64,000 nucleotides of DNA, from positions 139,377,148 through 139,441,147 of the forward strand of contig CM077665.1 of assembly GCA_039707655.1 (NCBI GenBank), in the 5' to 3' direction. Positions within the stretch are counted from its first letter, which is position 1, and every line of letters starts with the position of its first letter. The position numbers and the translations under genes are program-made. The notes below the pieces were generated by a model. That model was not told the origin of the DNA, did no database searches, and saw nothing but the letters and a program-made list of their open reading frames with translations. Shown in pieces: positions 61,257 to 64,000 of this stretch. The stretch is from Elymus sibiricus (Eukaryota > Streptophyta > Magnoliopsida > Poales > Poaceae).

Positions 61257-64000
61257 GTGGTTGCGCCACAGGTCGGCGGTTATACCTTGACGAAAGTCCT
61301 CATTGATGGTGGAAGTAGCATCAACATTTTGTACTATGACATTTTCCGACGGATGAACCTTCCTGAAAACAAATTGCAGACTTCAACTACGGTTTTTCAC
61401 GGTATCGTACCTGGGAAGTCAGCATACCCAATCGGGCGGATTAAGCTTGACGTTGCTTTTGGCGATGAGTTCAACTACCGTTGCGAGCCCTTAACCTTTG
61501 AGGTGGTTAAGATAAAGAGCCCTTATCATGCCCTTTTCGGGCGGCCGGCTTATGCTTGCTTCATGGCCTGGCCCTGTTATATCTACCTAAAGCTCAAAAT
61601 GCCAGGTCCAAACGGTACTATAACTGTGTGCGGCAGCAGGAAAATAGCTTAGGAGTGCGAGGAAGGCAATGCAGCCTATGCTGAGTCGGCCTGCGCAGCG
61701 GAGGAGTTGAAGTTTTATACGGCCAACGTTGATCCTGCTAATATGAGCCCTCTCAAGAAGCCCACTGCTGAGTCTGAGTCATTGCTCAAGTTTAAGCCGG
61801 CTGAAGATACAAAGCAGATTGACTTCACACCAGGCGACTCATCCCAACAGTTCACTATTGGGACCGACTTGGATCCCAAATAGGAAAGCACGCTCATCGA
61901 GTTCATCCGTGAGAATCGGGACATCTTTGCATGGAAACCTTCTAACATGCCTGGAGTCCCGAGAGAACTCGCTGAGCACCATCTTAATGTGGATCCAAAG
62001 ATGAAACCAGTACGCCAATACCTCCATTGTTTTAATGAGGAGAGACGCAAGGCTATTGGACAAGAGGTAGCCCGGCTGCTAGCTGCCGGGTTTATCGTTG
62101 AAGTTTTTCACCCCGAGTGGTTGGCTCACCCGGTGCTTATTCTGAAAAAGAATGGTACTTGGCGCATGTGTGTTGATTACACAGATCTCACCAAAGCTTG
62201 TCCTAAGGATCCTTTTGCTCTCCCACGCATCGATCAGATCATTGATTCTACAGCGGGTTGTGAGCGATTATGCTTCCTGGATGCATACTCTGGCTATCAT
62301 CAGATCAAGATGCCCATTGAGGATTAGGAAAAGACGGCTTTCATAACTCCTTTCAGCACTTTCTGCTATGTCTCTCTGCCTTTTGGGCTCAAGAGCGCGG
62401 GGGCTACTTATCAGCGCTGCGTTCAGAATTGCCTCCACCCCCAGATTGGATGCAACATTCACGCCTATGTTGATGATATCGTGATGAAGTCTCAGAAGAA
62501 GGAGACACTTCTGGATGACCTCAAGGAGACGTTTGATAATCTTCGACTATACCATATGAAGCTCACCCCAGCCAAGTGCGTCTTTGGCGTTCATGCGGGC
62601 AAGTTACTGGGCTTTCTGGTATCTGAACGAGGCATCAAGGCTAATCCAGATAAAATCAAAGCAGAGCTAAGCCGGCCAACGTGAATCAAGTTCAACGCAT
62701 GGCTGGTCGCATTGCGGCGTTAAGCCGGTTTATAAGTCGCCTAGGGGAGAAAGCAATTCCTCTTTATTAGTTGTTAAGGAAGACAGACGACTTCGTTTTG
62801 ACTGACGCAGCTAATGAAGACTTCGAAGCACTCAAGAAGCAGCTGGCTGAGCCGCTGATCCTAGCCGCCCCGAGGGATAAAGATCCTATGCTCCTGTACA
62901 TTGTAGCCAATTCAAAGGCAGTCAGTGTTGCAGTTGTCGTCGAGCGAAAGGAGGCAGGAAAGGAATATCTAGTATAGCAGCCAGTATATTTCGTCAGCGA
63001 AGTCTTGACGTTATCCAAGCAGCGGTATCCGCATTGGCAAACGTTAGTTTTCGGTGTCTTTATGGCAAGCCGGAAATTGAAATACTACTTCCAGGAGCAT
63101 CCAATCATTGTGGTCAGTTCAGCACCTCTTGGCGATATTATACAAAATCGTGAAGCTACTGGCCGAATTGCTAAATGGGCGATTGAGCTTGGGCCTCACC
63201 AGGTGAAACACATGCCCTATACAACCATTAAGTCTCAAGCACTGGTGGATTTCATCAATGATTGTACTGAGCTACAAATCCCAGAGGATAGGCCAGATAA
63301 CACGTACTGGACTTTACACTTTGATGGATCAAGACAATTGGAAGGCTCTGGGGCTGGAGTTATTTTGTCTTCTCCACGAGGTGACAAATTTGTTATGTTT
63401 TACGGCTCATGTTCCCTTGCACTAACAATGCAGCTGAATATGAGGCCCTCTTGCATGGGCTCAGAATGGCTAAGGAGATGAATCTTAGCCGGGTCAGATG
63501 CTTGGGCGACTTAGATTTGGTAGCTCAACAAGTCTCAGGGACCTGGGATTCAAAGGACCCCTTGATGGCGGCTTATCGATGGGCAGTCACCAAGGTGGCG
63601 GGACACTTTCAAGGGTATCAGGTTGATCACATTGATCGCCGGCTCAACGAGGCGGCTGATGCTCTATCGTGACTCGGTTCTCAGCACAAGCCGGTCCCTC
63701 CCAACATGTTCTTGGACGTGCTTCACAACCCCTCGGTTAAATTACCGTCTGAGGAAGATATCGCTATCCCTGACCCTGAGGCACACCTGGTGGCGGCTCT
63801 CCATGCTATTCCTGATTGGACGGTGCCCTATTTGGCTTATCTGACTCAAGGCGAGCTCCCAGCTGAGGAAATCATCGCTCGACAGATAATTCGGCGGTCC
63901 AAGTCCGTGACTATCGTCAATGGTGAGTTACATCGACGAAGCAGCACCGGTGTTTTTCAACATTGTGTTTCCCCTGAGGAAGGCAAGGATATCCTCAATG
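61257..64000 (+). pseudogene. Element X protease, RT, RNase H and integrase start, truncated by the window
   Basis: The protease has LIDGGSSINILY (about 61300). RT has PVLILKKNGTWRMCVDY (about 62129), FLDAYSGYHQIKMP (about 62275), PFGLKSAGATYQR and YVDDIV (about 62467). RNase H covers about 62780-63250. The second RNase H-like domain has LHFDGSRQLEGSGAG (about 63316) and NNAAEYEALLHGL (about 63424). The integrase zinc region starts near 63900 (GELHRRSSTG) and is cut off by the window end. Stops are TAG at 61650-61652, 61881-61883, 62325-62327 and 62975-62977, and TGA at 63670-63672; further breaks lie near 62684, 62770 and 63415. Confidence 0.85.

Larger units (their letters stand above)
32542..64000 (+). 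mobile_element. Element X: Tat-type Gypsy, multiply interrupted, 3' end beyond the window
   Basis: The 5' LTR begins TGTCGGGGAT at 32542 inside Angela-3. Its pieces are 32542-32551, 46586-46601 and 48185-48697, about 540 bp in total. Primer-binding site, gag, protease, RT, RNase H and the start of integrase follow on the plus strand at 48698-50063 and 59990-64000. Insertions of Y, a solo LTR and Z split it. It carries many nonsense codons, mostly TAG for Gln. X is the oldest large element of the right block. Confidence 0.85.

Overview
The window is a block of nested transposable elements from a large grass genome. It is most likely Triticeae (wheat, Aegilops or barley): the Angela/WIS/BARE-type Copia LTRs (TGTTGGAAATATGCCC...CCCCAACA), the Sirevirus LTR with CGGTACCACCGA repeats and the Sabrina/Fatima-like Gypsy LTRs (TGATACGTC...) are typical of that tribe. 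I found no host protein-coding gene, rRNA, tRNA or CRISPR array. Apart from about 3 kb (18255-18434 and 25326-28182), everything can be assigned to LTR retrotransposons. Family names are from memory and tentative; domains, LTR ends and target-site duplications (TSDs) are read from the sequence.

Left block (1-18254). The 3' end of a Sirevirus-type Copia element (pol end, spacer with repeated polypurine motifs, 3' LTR 2114-3785) lies against the gag of a second Copia element ('Copia B', 3786-18254). Copia B is interrupted inside its reverse transcriptase by a full-length Angela element (Angela-1, 6538-15485, TSD GTTTT). Angela-1 has one uninterrupted 1327-codon gag-pol frame, but the end of its 5' LTR is deleted. 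Copia B resumes in frame after it and ends with its 3' LTR.

Middle block (18255-32541). A minus-strand Sabrina-like Gypsy element with no pol genes (18440-25320, TSD AATAA) sits in low-copy-looking DNA. That DNA holds AT-rich repeats, a GC-rich fragment and a fold-back MITE-like element. Next come a truncated Gypsy 3' LTR (28183-29596), the 5' LTR and gag start of a minus-strand Fatima-like Gypsy (29597-31630), and a minus-strand Angela leader fragment (31631-32541).

Right block (32542-64000). A plus-strand Tat-type Gypsy ('X') starts at 32542 and runs off the window in its integrase. X contains four other insertions: a 14-kb GC-rich non-autonomous LTR element ('Y', 32552-46580, TSD GGGAT), 10 bp inside the X LTR; a minus-strand Angela (Angela-2, 35414-44262) inside Y; a Sabrina-like solo LTR (46602-48179, TSD GTATA); and a nearly complete minus-strand Tat-type Gypsy ('Z', 50064-59984, TSD AGCAG) in the X gag.

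How the parts relate. Y has no coding domains but shares LTR ends and primer-binding site with X, so it may depend on an X-type element. Angela-1 has intact proteins but damaged cis sequence; Angela-2 has intact cis sequence but broken proteins. Three unrelated LTR families here (Sirevirus, Angela-1, Z) carry arrays of a similar CGGTA..ACCG quasi-palindrome, which is the most unusual pattern in the window.
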